Counted from the first letter of the stretch, positions 50,139 through 61,200 are shown. The stretch is 64,000 nt of DNA from an uncultured Prevotellaceae bacterium (GCA_900318685.1 ONLL01000021.1:1-64000), one strand, 5' to 3'. Notes: generated from the letters alone by a model not told the origin. A program made the numbers and translations.

Positions 50139-53100
50139 TTATTTGACAATCACTTTTCTGTTCTTCTTCAGATAGACGCCTGACGGCAGCTGGGTATGTA
50201 CGACACGACGGCCCTGCAGGTCGTAGACGGGACCCTCTGCAGTACGTTCCTCGGCAGTGACATTACGAATGGCATCAAGCAGGCTGACAGGCTGGCTGAG
50301 AGCCGACTCACCCTGCTCATAGACAGCGCTGACACGACAATCGCCAGCTCCGAACCAGGTGAGCTGGCACGATGTCGAAGTAATGAGCTCTTCGTTTACG
50401 CGCTCGCCTCCCAGATAGACGTTGTAGCCCAGCAGACGGAGATTGGCCGTGTTGATGCGGGCATACTCGATGTCATCGATCATCAGCATGAACTTCTGAC
50501 GGGCATGCACTCGGATGGCAAAGTACTTCGTGCCTGCAGGCAGCTGTGCCGTCACCTGCGTCCATTCAGCAGGTGCCGTCGTCGCAGAGGCTTCCACAGC
50601 CTGGAAGCTGGCAGCACGGTCGTCGGACGACGAAGCCAACACAGCAAACGACTCGATGTAGTCATTGCCCATGCTCTTCACCCAGAAGCTGATGGTCTGT
50701 TCAGTACCAGGCAGCTCAGGTGAGATGAGCCAGTCGTCGGCAGTGGCATTGTTCACCTCAGTCATATTAATGAGCATCTGCTGACCAGAATGCGGCTGCA
50801 GGGCAGCTATCTGCCCCAGCCCCACTGCGTCAGGACGGAACACCTGATAGGCCATGGGCTGACCTACGTTGTCGTACATCACCGTCTGGTCGCTTCCCAG
50901 CACGATGGAACCCGTCAGCTGGCCGTCAGCATCGCGCAGCGTCCAGCGTCCCATATCGTCGATGATGAAGGGACGGTACTGCTCGATATCATCAAAACTC
51001 ATAATGTTGCGAGGCGCGAGGTCAGGAGCCATCCACCTGAGGCTCAGTTCGCCGTCCTCATCGATGCCAGTCAGCTCCACAGGCACAGGATAAGGCGGCT
51101 GCTCGAGGGCGAAGGTGGCCGTGGCGCTATTGTTCTGGTCGACGGCGTCGCCATCAGTCACAACGCTCACCTCCAGCGTCTGCAGCCCTTCGTCGGCCAC
51201 TGAGGTGGGCACGTCGAAAGTGATATCTGCAGAGGCAGCCGAGGCCAGGACGGGACCGCTGACCTCACTCACCAGCTCACCGTTCTTCGTCAGGCGCACC
51301 TTATAGTCGCTCGCCTGCAGGCGTCCGTTGTTGTAGACAGAGGCAACGGCCTTTGCCGAAGTACCAGCCTCAACGAGGGCGTTCACCTGCAGCGAAGCCA
51401 CAGCGAGGTCGATATCATCCTGCTCACGCACGTTGATAGCATCGAAGGCCACGTCACCATGCCTGATACCAGTTGCCCTTCCTATGAAGGAAAGGAGGAT
51501 ATGACTGGTGTTCACATAGTTCTCCAGGCTCAGCGTCACCTTGCGCCATCCCTCGCTGCCTGACAGCTTCGAATAGTCGATGACCTTCAGGGCCTCCAGC
51601 TGTTCAGCATCGCCTTCAGGCACCACGCCCACGGTAAGGGTTGTGGTCTGATGAGGCACGGCGTAGTAGTAGAACTCAAGAATGGGATGCTGGGCAGTGC
51701 TGACGTTGATCTTGCCAGAGGTGATCATGCCCACGTCGCCGTTCATGGCCGGCTTAAATAAAGCTGCTCCCTGGTCGCCGTCAGCGGCAATGCTCTGGGT
51801 GAGGCCTATGGCTCCGCCACTGTTCTGCTGGCTCCACAACTGCGATGTCGAGGCATTGGCAAACGACTCCTTGAAGGGCAGCTTATAGGGCGTGCCGCTG
51901 ATGACCGTATTGGAGTAGGCATAGTTTCCACCACCAGCCGAGCTCTGTGCCGACACGCGATAGTAGAGGAACTCCTGCTTGGCGCCACGGTTCTCTGAGA
52001 AGGCAGTGCCTGAGCGATGGTCGCCCTTGATATAGGAATTCATGTCCTCGATGTTGTAGGTGAGCTGCGAGGGACGTATATAGCCGCCGTGGATGCCCGT
52101 CGTGGGGGCTTTCCAGGTAAGACGGGCCGTCGTGCCGCTCATGACGAGCTTCACGTCAGTGGGCTCGGTGGGTATGTCAGTACCTATCCATGCCGTGCGC
52201 TCAGCAGGTATGCCACAGCCGTAGCTGTTATAAGTGTAGATGCTCCAGGTGACATTGCGGTTGGGCAGCGCCTTGTCCTCGAAGGTGAGCTCGCTGCCTG
52301 GCTCAGGCTGCTCGATGGTGTGCTTCAGCTCGCCGTCACGATAGATCTCGATCTTGTCGAGCGACGTCAGCGGCTCGCCATAGAAGTCCGTCGTGGGAGC
52401 GCAGAAGGTGAGCGTGGCCGTCACCCTGCCGTTGGCACCTGGTGTGACGATGAAGTTTGTCACAGTGTCAGGAGCCTCAAACACGCCCTTCTCCTCGATG
52501 CGGATATTGTCGAGCTCGAGCATGCCCTGATCAGCATCGCTCACACAATGAAAGCCGAAGTAATACTTTCCGTCGGCATCCGACTTGATCTGGCAACTGA
52601 AGGTCCTGGAATCAGTATAGTCGATGTTGTTCACGTCCTTCAGGTGTGTCTTCATGGCGGCGACGGTCTTGTCCTCACCCATCCAGGCCGACATCTTCTC
52701 TGTGCCCCAGAACGAGGCATTGACGTCGAAGGTGAGGGCATAGAAGCGGTTGGCCTTCAGGTGGACGGGAGGCGTCATGGCCCAGTCGTCGCCAGGTGTC
52801 TTCTGGTCGTCGTTGTACTCGTAGTAGAGGTCGCTGTTCTGCGTGCCGTTCCAGAATCCGGCCCTCCAGGTACAGCCGTCGTGGTTGGCATCGATGAAGG
52901 TGTACATATTGGGAATGACGCTCAGGTCCTCGAAGTTCTCGAAGTAAGGAGGCTCCACCAGGCTGCCCATCGTCAGACGATTTGACTCTGCCGAGAGGCC
53001 CTCGATGTCGCCGTTGAAGGCAGTCACCACATAGTAGTAGTTGGTGAGCTGCTCTGTGGGCAATGTCTCTGTGAAGGTGCGCTCAGTGGTTTTCTCTGCC

Positions 53101-54545
53101 ACCACCACGTCGCCAGGCTGACGGACGACGGTATAGTTGAGGTTGTCGCGATTGACGTAGCCTTTGTTCACGCCCGTGGCCGAGGGAGCATTCCAAGTGA
53201 GCTTCACGTCATCAGTACCAGTCACCCTCACCAGACGAACGCTGGTGGGAGCCGTGGGACGGTCCTTGCCTACGAACTTGTCGAGATGCAGACGTGGACC
53301 CTCGCCCACCTCATTATAGGCACATACCTCGAAACGGTACATCTTGTCAGTCGCGACACTCACCTCAGGCCTCACCATCTCGTAGGGCTGGCCGCTGCCT
53401 TCCACTGTCAACTGTCCGTCTACATAGACGCGATAGCCCAGCGTGGCATCAGCGATGGCCTCGCCGGCATAGGTCTGGCGTGGCAGGCGGAAGTTGACCG
53501 TTCCCTCGAGGTTGTCGGCAGTAAACGATGCCACGATGCCTGTCGGAATGGCAGGGGCATCCTCCTCGACGGTGGGCATGGGGATATAGAGGCCCACGAA
53601 CTCCTCGCTGTTCTTGAACTCCTCGATGAGCACGGCCTCGCCCGTCTCCAGGCTGACCTCATAGAGTCCGATGGGATCCTGAGCCGAGCAGGCTGCCCAG
53701 AACATGCGCCCCGTGCGAGGGTCGATGGCGGCACTCTGCAGGTATTGTGGCGTGATGCCCGTGCTGCCGATGACGGTGTGCTTACCAGTGGCCTTGTTGA
53801 CCGTCACCAGCTTGCCGTCGAAGCGGATGGCATAAATCACGCCGTCGCTGTTGATGGCCATCGCAGCCACGTTCTGGGCATCAGGCAACTGATAGATCAC
53901 CTGACGGCTGTTCTGATCGTAGTCGAGCATGCCAAACACCTGATGACTCATGTCCTCCGTATACATCACGGCATAGTACTTGCCCGTGGTGGGATCGTAG
54001 GCCGAGCAGGCCGACATCAGCCGTGTGACATCCTCCTGATGCACATGCTGCAGGAGGTCCCAGTACTGGGTGGAGTAGTCATAATAGTCGTAGTCGAGGA
54101 TGATAGTCCCCCAGAGCGATGAGTAGTTGAGCACCTTCAAGTGGCCGTTGGCATAGGTGGCACCACCACTGGCGGCAAAGGCGTCGTCCTTGATGAGCGA
54201 GGTCATCACATTGGGATTCTCGGCAGTGAAGGTATAGACTCCGAAGTTGCCGGTTCCGCTGCCGTTGGGCCATTTCTTGCTGTAGACCATCAGTCCGTAG
54301 ATCTGCGCCGGCATCTTGTAGTCGGCAGCCACGCGTCGGATGCTCCTGCGGCTGTTGTCGCGCATAGGTCTGACGGCAGGCAGCTTGTGCAGCTGCACCG
54401 TTGGCAGCGGACGTATGAGGTCGTTGCCCATACTGCGCACGACGGCCGACTGACCGCTGTTGCGGGTTGCCGTCTGTGCAGCAACCATAAGTGTCCACGT
54501 CATCACCACGATGGCGCAGACACTGATTCTCATAAGTTTCTTCAT
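50139..54545 (-). CDS. Large exported multidomain surface protein (fibronectin III / choice-of-anchor J), type IX-like C-terminus
   Basis: The protein has 1468 residues from ATG 54545 (MKKLMRISVCAIVVMTWTLM, signal peptide). Order: a propeller-like region (to about 330), fibronectin III-like domains (for example PTSVRLVRVTGTDDVKLTW and PTDVKLVMSGTTARLTW), three choice-of-anchor J-like modules (starting PPYFENFEDL, LPFKESFANA and about DDIEQYRPFI), a CARDB-like domain (DIDLAVASLQV), and a C-terminal VYDLQGRRV...GVYLKKNRKVIVK tail as in Prevotella type IX-secreted proteins. It is probably on the cell surface or secreted, binding sugar or protein. The Met seven codons upstream is less likely as start. 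Confidence 0.85.
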   Translation of the reverse strand: MKKLMRISVCAIVVMTWTLMVAAQTATRNSGQSAVVRSMGNDLIRPLPTVQLHKLPAVRPMRDNSRRSIRRVAADYKMPAQIYGLMVYSKKWPNGSGTGNFGVYTFTAENPNVMTSLIKDDAFAASGGATYANGHLKVLNYSSLWGTIILDYDYYDYSTQYWDLLQHVHQEDVTRLMSACSAYDPTTGKYYAVMYTEDMSHQVFGMLDYDQNSRQVIYQLPDAQNVAAMAINSDGVIYAIRFDGKLVTVNKATGKHTVIGSTGITPQYLQSAAIDPRTGRMFWAACSAQDPIGLYEVSLETGEAVLIEEFKNSEEFVGLYIPMPTVEEDAPAIPTGIVASFTADNLEGTVNFRLPRQTYAGEAIADATLGYRVYVDGQLTVEGSGQPYEMVRPEVSVATDKMYRFEVCAYNEVGEGPRLHLDKFVGKDRPTAPTSVRLVRVTGTDDVKLTWNAPSATGVNKGYVNRDNLNYTVVRQPGDVVVAEKTTERTFTETLPTEQLTNYYYVVTAFNGDIEGLSAESNRLTMGSLVEPPYFENFEDLSVIPNMYTFIDANHDGCTWRAGFWNGTQNSDLYYEYNDDQKTPGDDWAMTPPVHLKANRFYALTFDVNASFWGTEKMSAWMGEDKTVAAMKTHLKDVNNIDYTDSRTFSCQIKSDADGKYYFGFHCVSDADQGMLELDNIRIEEKGVFEAPDTVTNFIVTPGANGRVTATLTFCAPTTDFYGEPLTSLDKIEIYRDGELKHTIEQPEPGSELTFEDKALPNRNVTWSIYTYNSYGCGIPAERTAWIGTDIPTEPTDVKLVMSGTTARLTWKAPTTGIHGGYIRPSQLTYNIEDMNSYIKGDHRSGTAFSENRGAKQEFLYYRVSAQSSAGGGNYAYSNTVISGTPYKLPFKESFANASTSQLWSQQNSGGAIGLTQSIAADGDQGAALFKPAMNGDVGMITSGKINVSTAQHPILEFYYYAVPHQTTTLTVGVVPEGDAEQLEALKVIDYSKLSGSEGWRKVTLSLENYVNTSHILLSFIGRATGIRHGDVAFDAINVREQDDIDLAVASLQVNALVEAGTSAKAVASVYNNGRLQASDYKVRLTKNGELVSEVSGPVLASAASADITFDVPTSVADEGLQTLEVSVVTDGDAVDQNNSATATFALEQPPYPVPVELTGIDEDGELSLRWMAPDLAPRNIMSFDDIEQYRPFIIDDMGRWTLRDADGQLTGSIVLGSDQTVMYDNVGQPMAYQVFRPDAVGLGQIAALQPHSGQQMLINMTEVNNATADDWLISPELPGTEQTISFWVKSMGNDYIESFAVLASSSDDRAASFQAVEASATTAPAEWTQVTAQLPAGTKYFAIRVHARQKFMLMIDDIEYARINTANLRLLGYNVYLGGERVNEELITSTSCQLTWFGAGDCRVSAVYEQGESALSQPVSLLDAIRNVTAEERTAEGPVYDLQGRRVVHTQLPSGVYLKKNRKVIVK

Positions 54546-54570
54546 ATTATTAGTAAGGTGTAACAATGTT

Positions 54571-54951
54571 TTATTCGTTGATCGACTCTACGTCGTCCAG
54601 ATGTGGGTTGGTGATCTCCTGGCCGCGATCGAGCAGTGCCTGACGGAAGGTCATGGCAACGTTCTTCTTCGCATCGAGGTAGAGGTTGCGCTTCTGCACC
54701 TCATACTGTCCTCCGTCCTTCACAGGACTCCATTTCAGGTCCTCGAGCACCAGCGTGAGCGAATCGATGTTCGCCCCCTCCAGTTGCGCCTTCGCATTGA
54801 GATCGTTGAGCTGTATGCAGAGCTCCTCGTACTGCACGTCGACGGGGCTCTTCACTTCCTGCGGCGTCGGCTTGGGACGCAGCAGGTAATAGCCTCCGGC
54901 AGCAGCGGCGGCAGCCACCACCACGCCTGTGGCAATTGTTCCCTTCTTCAT
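54571..54951 (-). CDS. Anchored hypothetical protein
   Basis: This 126-residue protein has an N-terminal membrane anchor (TIATGVVVAAAAAAGGYYLL) then a hydrophilic domain: Pro-rich linker RPKPTPQEVK, a helix with YEELCIQLNDLNAKAQLEG, and RQALLDRGQEI. It lies between the DUF4230 pair and the large surface protein on the same strand, with 19- and 25-base gaps. I recognise no family. The anchor suggests it stays on the inner membrane facing the periplasm, or that it is a small accessory of the surface protein (inference). Confidence 0.7.
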   Translation of the reverse strand: MKKGTIATGVVVAAAAAAGGYYLLRPKPTPQEVKSPVDVQYEELCIQLNDLNAKAQLEGANIDSLTLVLEDLKWSPVKDGGQYEVQKRNLYLDAKKNVAMTFRQALLDRGQEITNPHLDDVESINE

Positions 54952-54970
54952 CTCTATTATAATATTAATG

Positions 54971-55543
54971 TTATTCGAATACCGGCTTCAGGCCGCACTG
55001 CATGACAAACGTCGCGAGCACCTCGCGCGCATGCTGCATGGCCTTCTCGCGATTGTCAGCCCTGTCATACTTGCTGCGTATCTTCTCCTCGACCACAGCG
55101 ATGGCGCTGGCAGCGTCGTAGTCGGCCATCTCCACCTCGCACAGCAGCCTTCCTCCCTGCGACGACTGCACATAGCGCAGCTGGGGCAGTGTGACCACCA
55201 CAGTGTCAGTGCCGGCCTTGCGCTGATATTTCACACTGTCGAGGTCCATCACGTAGCTCACCTGTGCGCGCAGGGTCTGCACGGCCTTGTAGTACGACTT
55301 GCGGAAGAAGCCCACCTTCTCGACATTATCGATCGAGAAGTCCTCAGTGATGGCCGTATAGGCATAGAGCTCGCCGATGGGCTTGATGCTCTCGATGACC
55401 ACGGGCGTGTCCTCTATGGTGATGTCGTCCTGCTGCTCGCAGGAGTCTATCCATCGCAGGGCGAAGTAGACGATAGCCAACAGACAGATCAGGCGGGCCA
55501 GCAGGTTGACGGTTTGCAATATCGATGCTTTGTTCTTCTCCAT
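54971..55543 (-). CDS. DUF4230 domain-containing protein (copy 2)
   Basis: This 190-residue protein has a membrane segment at about 12-30 (LLARLICLLAIVYFALRWI) and then a beta-rich domain with LYAYTAITEDFSID, VSYVMDLDSVKYQ and VVVTLPQLRYVQS, as in DUF4230 proteins. It is expected to be inner-membrane-anchored with the domain outside. It directly follows a second DUF4230 gene, 15 bases away. Function of the family is unknown. Confidence 0.75.
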   Translation of the reverse strand: MEKNKASILQTVNLLARLICLLAIVYFALRWIDSCEQQDDITIEDTPVVIESIKPIGELYAYTAITEDFSIDNVEKVGFFRKSYYKAVQTLRAQVSYVMDLDSVKYQRKAGTDTVVVTLPQLRYVQSSQGGRLLCEVEMADYDAASAIAVVEEKIRSKYDRADNREKAMQHAREVLATFVMQCGLKPVFE

Positions 55544-55558
55544 AGCTTCCCTCCTTTC

Positions 55559-56212
55559 CTATCTGATGAACTGCGGCTTGAGCCCCATCTGCAGGAGCAT
55601 CGAGCGAAACAGGCTGCGTGTGTTGCTCTCTATCTCGCTCGACAGCGTCGAGAAGAGCGTCGAGTCGGCCAGCACCTCAGCCACCACCTTGTTCTTGATG
55701 GTCTGCATGGTCTGCTCGCCCACGTCGTCGCGCAGCCATCCGCTCATCGTCACCACCTCGCGACGGTCAGTGCGCAGGTCCACGCTGTAGTCGATGACCT
55801 CTGGCCGCGGCAGTCGTATGCGCACCACGCCAGCCGTGTCGAGCAGTATGTCCGACTCCGTCATGCGGCGCATGTCGATGCCATATTTTATCGTGATGTC
55901 GACAGGCATGATGCATGCCCTGCGGCCCAGGCGCCACTGCGTGGGATTGATGGTGGCAAGGCGTGTCTCCGAGTCGTAGATGCCCATGCGGCGCAGCGAC
56001 ACCTCAGTGGTGGCCACCTGCGACTTGCTCTGAAACAGGCCCAGTATCTCCTGCTTGTCGGGCGTGTGCTGCTGCGCTGCCAGAAACTGCTCGGCAATGT
56101 CCTTCGCAGGGAAGAACAGCTGGGCAGCGACGACAGCAACTACGCCCAGGCCGAGGGCCAGAGCGCAGTTGCGTATCGTCTGCTTCAATTCAGTATTCAA
56201 TTGAATGCTCAA
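55559..56212 (-). CDS. DUF4230 domain-containing protein (copy 1)
   Basis: This 217-residue protein has a membrane segment at about 13-31 (CALALGLGVVAVVAAQLFF) and a DUF4230-like domain with TTEVSLRRMGIYDSE, IMPVDITIKYGIDM, VVRIRLPRPEVIDYSVDL. It is more complete than its downstream neighbour, to which it is distantly similar: both end in a short Gly-Leu-Lys-Pro segment (MGLKPQFIR here, CGLKPVFE there). It lies 26 bases after the phosphohexomutase gene. The two may form a hetero-oligomer (inference). Confidence 0.8.
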   Translation of the reverse strand: MSIQLNTELKQTIRNCALALGLGVVAVVAAQLFFPAKDIAEQFLAAQQHTPDKQEILGLFQSKSQVATTEVSLRRMGIYDSETRLATINPTQWRLGRRACIMPVDITIKYGIDMRRMTESDILLDTAGVVRIRLPRPEVIDYSVDLRTDRREVVTMSGWLRDDVGEQTMQTIKNKVVAEVLADSTLFSTLSSEIESNTRSLFRSMLLQMGLKPQFIR

Positions 56213-56238
56213 TGGTCAAATCTCACAGAATGAACAGT

Positions 56239-57987
56239 TTATAACTTCAAGTCCTTCTTGATGGCCTCGATCTTCTCCTCAGCAGCCTTCGTGCAGCGCT
56301 CATAGCAGCCGGCGCACTTGAACGAGGGATCCTTCACCTCCATGTAGAACTTGATCTTAGGCTCAGTGCCGCTGGGGCGCACGCTGACCTTCGTTCCGTC
56401 CTCGCAGAACCACTGCAGCACGTTCGACGTGTCGGGCATGTTGAGCTTCTCCACGGTGCCGTCGGCCTTGGTGGCCTCCAGGGTCTTGTAGTCCTTCCAC
56501 AGGCACACCTTCGAGCCACCCAGCTCTTTCGGAGGATTGGCACGGAAGTCGGCCATCATCTGCTTGATCTCATCGGCACCCGTCTTGCCTGGGCGCACCA
56601 CGTTGATCGTCACCTCCTTCGAGAATCCGTACTCAGCATAGATGTCCATCAGCAGGTCGTAGAGCGTCTTGCCGTTGTCCTTGGCCCAGGCGGCAATCTC
56701 GCAGATGAGGCAGATAGATGCTGGTGAATCCTTGTCCCTGACCTTGTCGAATGGCAGGAATCCGAACGACTCCTCGCCGCCGCCGATGTACTTCTTCACA
56801 CCCTCCGACACGCGGATCTCGTTGGCTATCCACTTGAAGCCAGTGTAGCAGTCGCGCAGCTCCACGCCGTTCTTCTCGGCAATCTTGGCGATGACCTCAG
56901 TAGTCACGATTGTCTTCACCAGGAACTCGTTGCCCTTCAGCTGGCCCAGCTTCTTCTTGTTGGCGATGATATACCAGCAGAACATCATGCAGGTCTGGTT
57001 GCCGTTCAGTATCTCCCACTCGCCCTTCGGGTTGCGGCAGACGATGGCCAGGCGGTCGGCATCCGGGTCACTGGCTATCACCAGGTCGGCATTCAGCTTC
57101 GTGCCCAGCTTCATGCCCAGCGTCATGGCCTCGGCATTCTCAGGATTGGGGCTGACCACGGTGGGGAAGTTTCCGTCAATGACCATCTGCTCAGGCACCA
57201 CGTGGATATTCTGGAAGCCCCATGAGCGCAGGGCCATCGGTATGATGACGCGGCCAGTGCCGTGCATGGGCGAGTAGACGATGTTCAGGTCCTTCTGGCG
57301 CAGTATCACGTCCTGGTCCACCATAGCCTCCTTCACGGCCTGGATGTAGTCCCAGTCCATCTCGCCGCCGATGGGAATGATCAGGTCCTTGTTGCCCTCG
57401 AACTTCACGTCCTCTATCTTCACCTTCTGCACCTCGTCGATGATGCCCTTGTCGTGTGGAGCCAGCACCTGGGCACCGTCGTCCCAGTATGCCTTGTAGC
57501 CATTATACTCGCGGGGGTTGTGCGAGGCAGTGACGTTCACACCTGCCTGGCACTTCAGCTGGCGGATAGCGAACGAGATCTCAGGCGTGGGGCGCAGGCT
57601 CTCGAAGAGGTACACCTTGATGCCGTTGGCCGAGAAGATGTCGGCTACAGTCTCAGCAAACATACGGCCGTTGTTACGGCAGTCGTGACCCACCACCACA
57701 GCATTCTGCTGTCCAGGGAAGGCCTTCAGGATATAGTTGGCGAAGCCCTGCGTGGCCATACCCACGATATACTTGTTCATACGGTTCGTGCCGGCACCCA
57801 TGATGCCACGCAGACCACCCGTGCCAAACTCCAGGTTCTGGTAGAAGGCGTCGATGAGGTCCGTCTTGTCGGGATTGTCGAGCATAGCCTGCACTTCCTT
57901 ACGTGTCTCCTCGTCAAAGGCCGGAGTAAGCCACTGCTTTGCCAGTGCCTCGCACTGTGCGATGAGTTGAGCGTTGTTTTCCATCAT
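56239..57987 (-). CDS. Phosphoglucomutase/phosphomannomutase-family enzyme
   Basis: This 582-residue alpha-D-phosphohexomutase moves phosphate between C1 and C6 of glucose or mannose. It has the phosphoserine loop TASHNPREYNGYK, metal loop SDPDADRLA, sugar-binding loop GGEESFGFLPF and phosphate-site RPSGTEPKIKFY. Length matches the PgcA/PGM2-like branch. It begins the minus-strand run with the DUF4230 genes and the surface protein, with its own promoter (58036-58043). Alternative start: Met2, three bases later. Confidence 0.94.
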   Translation of the reverse strand: MMENNAQLIAQCEALAKQWLTPAFDEETRKEVQAMLDNPDKTDLIDAFYQNLEFGTGGLRGIMGAGTNRMNKYIVGMATQGFANYILKAFPGQQNAVVVGHDCRNNGRMFAETVADIFSANGIKVYLFESLRPTPEISFAIRQLKCQAGVNVTASHNPREYNGYKAYWDDGAQVLAPHDKGIIDEVQKVKIEDVKFEGNKDLIIPIGGEMDWDYIQAVKEAMVDQDVILRQKDLNIVYSPMHGTGRVIIPMALRSWGFQNIHVVPEQMVIDGNFPTVVSPNPENAEAMTLGMKLGTKLNADLVIASDPDADRLAIVCRNPKGEWEILNGNQTCMMFCWYIIANKKKLGQLKGNEFLVKTIVTTEVIAKIAEKNGVELRDCYTGFKWIANEIRVSEGVKKYIGGGEESFGFLPFDKVRDKDSPASICLICEIAAWAKDNGKTLYDLLMDIYAEYGFSKEVTINVVRPGKTGADEIKQMMADFRANPPKELGGSKVCLWKDYKTLEATKADGTVEKLNMPDTSNVLQWFCEDGTKVSVRPSGTEPKIKFYMEVKDPSFKCAGCYERCTKAAEEKIEAIKKDLKL

Positions 57988-58035
57988 TCAATGATTTAGC
58001 GTTGTTATTAATTTTAGATTTCCGTTATTATCTGA

Positions 58036-58043
58036 CAAAGATA
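58036..58043 (-). promoter_or_regulatory. -7 box (TATCTTTG) for the phosphohexomutase operon
   Basis: Minus-strand GCG-TATCTTTG lies about 48 bases upstream of the phosphohexomutase start. Confidence 0.62.
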
Positions 58044-58164
58044 CGCATTTTTTTCCAAACCCCGTCACTTCCCACTCCACTTTTTTGTTTTTTTAGCATT
58101 ACATTTACTCAACATTCGCACATTTCATGGAGTCCTAAACTCCAAGGCAACTAAAAATCACAAA

Positions 58165-58188
58165 TGATGCACTGATGCACTGATGCAC
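58165..58188. repeat. Octamer tandem repeat, 3 copies
   Basis: TGATGCAC is repeated three times, then degenerates (AATGCACG). It lies in the 280-base gap between the phosphohexomutase and hsdR genes, where I see no gene. It is similar in unit length and ATGC content to the repeat at 83-106. Confidence 0.8.
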
Positions 58189-58267
58189 AATGCACGTCAC
58201 AGAGACAGGTAATCGCCATTATAGTCCTTTTCTTACTTTTCATTTCATAACAAGACTATTGTCTTCA

Positions 58268-61200
58268 CTAACCCGTCATTGCAAATCTGAACACTTCGTT
58301 GTCCTGCAGCATTGGGCGCTCCGTCACCTTACGGACATAGTCGCGAACCAGATGGCGCCATTCATTGCCTTTCATACTGAAATAGCGCTCCTGAAACTCT
58401 TTCTGACATTCCACCACAATTCTCATAATGGTAGTGCCCTCGTATAGTTCCATCATGTTGTGAATCAGCTTGAGCACTTCATTATCGTCCTCAACATGAT
58501 TGAGCATCGAACCTTGCGGAATGAGCCTGGCCTCATGACGGGAGTCACGGTGGCTCCTGCCGGCCGCTGGCAGTTTCCCTTCTGTGAGCGTCAGTATCTG
58601 TGGGAAGACATTTTCCTCCGTCAGGTGCAGGAACTTCTTCAAGTAGGCTTTCAGTCGCTCTATCACCTTCTGCTTCTTCTCGCCGCTTTCAGGCAGGAAG
58701 GGGTTTGAGGGAGGCAGGATTTGTGCGATGCCCGTGCCTGTCTCAGTGACGTAGCCGTCGTCGAAGGCTCGCCTGACAAAGTCCTCCGTCGCTTCGGGCT
58801 TCAGGTGCTCCTCGCTGATGATCTGCTCCAGCTGCTGCTTCTTCTCACGTTCGATGTACTTCTCCCAGTCGACGCCCACGTCCTTGCCTTTCTCAGGAGT
58901 CATGCGCTCGATGAACTTCTCGATCAGCTCGCGCTTGTCGCGCATGTCGGGGCTGGCGTCGATGAGCTTTCTCATCTTGACGATGATCTCCTTGTCCTGG
59001 CAGTTCGTGTCGTGATACTGCTGCACCAGCTCAAGGATGAAGCGTATGTCTATCTGTACCGACTTCACCAGGTCCATCTCAAACACCAGGTCGTCGGTGA
59101 TGCTCTCGTTGGGGCCTTTAGTGCCTTTATGGTGGAACTCCTCGTAGATGGTGTTATACCATCCCTTGTAGTCCTGATACTGCATGTCGCCTATGATGTG
59201 GCAGTCGGGAGTGAAGTCGTCGAACACGCTGAGTATGTTCCTCACGCGCAGTATCTCGCTGAACAGCCGCACGAAGTCCTTCTTCCTGTCCACGTCGATG
59301 ATGTTGGCCAGCTGCTCCACGGGATATTCCTGCAGCAGCCGCCCGGCTAGTGCCTCATAAGGCTCATGGTGCTCGCCCTTGGCATCCTCGTAGCCGTTGC
59401 TGTAGTAGTCGTCGAAGCTCTTCATGAACACGAGGCCAGCAGCATCCTCGTCGCCGAAGATGGACAGGCTCTTGTTGGTGGCTTCTTCCAGATTGCGGAA
59501 GCAGACGATGTTGCCGCAGTTCTTCACGGCATTCAGTATGCGGTTGGTGCGCGAGTAGGCTTGTATCAGGCCGTGCATCTTCAGGTTCTTGTCCACCCAG
59601 AGCGTGTTCAGCGTCTTCGCGTCGAAGCCTGTGAGGAACATGCCCACCACGATGAGCACGTCTATCTCCTTGTTCTTCATCCTGAGCGACACGTCCTTGT
59701 AGTAGTTTTGGAACGAGTCGCCCTCGGTCGAGTAGCTTGTGCCGAACATCGCGTTATAGTCATCGATGGCCCGTTGCAGAGCTTCGCGGCTCTGGCTGTC
59801 CAGCCCGCCAGTGCCTTCGGGATTCTCGCCCTCGCCCTCAAAGCCCCATTCGTCATCGCTCTTGTCGGCCTCGTTGGGGTTGTAGGTGAAGATGGTGGCT
59901 ATGCGCAGCTGGCGGCTGCCTGGCTCCTCCATCAGCCGTTTCAGCTCGCGGTAGTACATGATGGCACTCCTCACTGAGTCGACGGCAAAGATCGAGTTGA
60001 AGCCGCGTGTCTTCACGCGCTGCTTCTCCTCCTTGGCGTTCTTCCCCTGACGGATGACCTGCACCACGTTCGTCAGCTGGTTGATGGCATAGACGTCGGC
60101 ATCCTGCCGGGTGATCTTGTCGAAGTGCTCCAGCAGGTAGCGCGCCACGATCGCGATGCGGCGAGGGTCGTGCAGGGCCTCGTCGGTGTCGATGCCCCAC
60201 ACCTGCTTCGTGTCGACGTCGCTCTTCATGTGCATCGTGCGGCTGTAGTCCACGTGGAAGGGCAGCACGTTCTTGTCACGGATGGCATTGATGATGGTAT
60301 AGGTGTGCAGCGGCTTCGTGGGCTTGCCGTCCTTGTCGGGCTCGCCGCCGAAGAGCTGCGCCGTGGTCTTGTATTTGCTGCTCGACGAGGCGTTGACGGC
60401 AAAGATGGGCGTGCCTGTAAAGCCGAAGAGCATGTAGCGTTTCACCCGCCTGACGATGTCCTTGTGCATGTCGCCAAACTGCGAGCGGTGGCACTCGTCG
60501 AAGATCATCACGATGTTCTCCTGCTGCAGCACCTCGCGCAGCTTCTCGTCCTTGTCCCATATCTTGGGCTTCATCAGGTTCGACAGCTTCTGTATCGTGG
60601 TGATGATGATGCTCACGGTCGGGTCTTTCAGCTGCCGCTGCAGGATGCGTGCCGACGAGTTCGAGTTGGCGCAGTCCTTCTCGAAGTTGTCATACTCCTT
60701 CATCGTCTGATAGTCCAGGTCCTTGCGGTCGACCACGAACAGCACCTTCCTCACCTCGTCCATGCGCGAGGCCAGCTGGGCCGTCTTGAACGAGGTCAGC
60801 GTCTTGCCCGAGCCCGTGGTGTGCCAGATGTAGCCGCCAGCGCGGATAGTGCCCTGCCAGCGGTTGTTGATGGCGGTCTTGATGCGCAGCAGGATCTTCT
60901 CCGTCGCGGCTATCTGGTAGGGGCGCATCACCAGCAGCTGCTTGTCCACGTTGAACACGCAGTATTTCGTCAGGATGTTGAGGATGGTGTGCTTGGCAAA
61001 GAACGTCGTGGTGAAGTCGCGAAGGTCGCAGAGCAGCGTGTTCTCCTGATCCGTCCAGTACGAGGTAAACTCAAACGTGTTGCCGTCGGTTCTCCCTCTG
61101 CGCTGAGCGGGATTTGCAATCCCACTCTCTTTCTCCTTGGCATAGCGCGTGGTGTTAGAGTAGTATTTCGTCTCCGTGCCGTTCGAGATGACGAATATCT

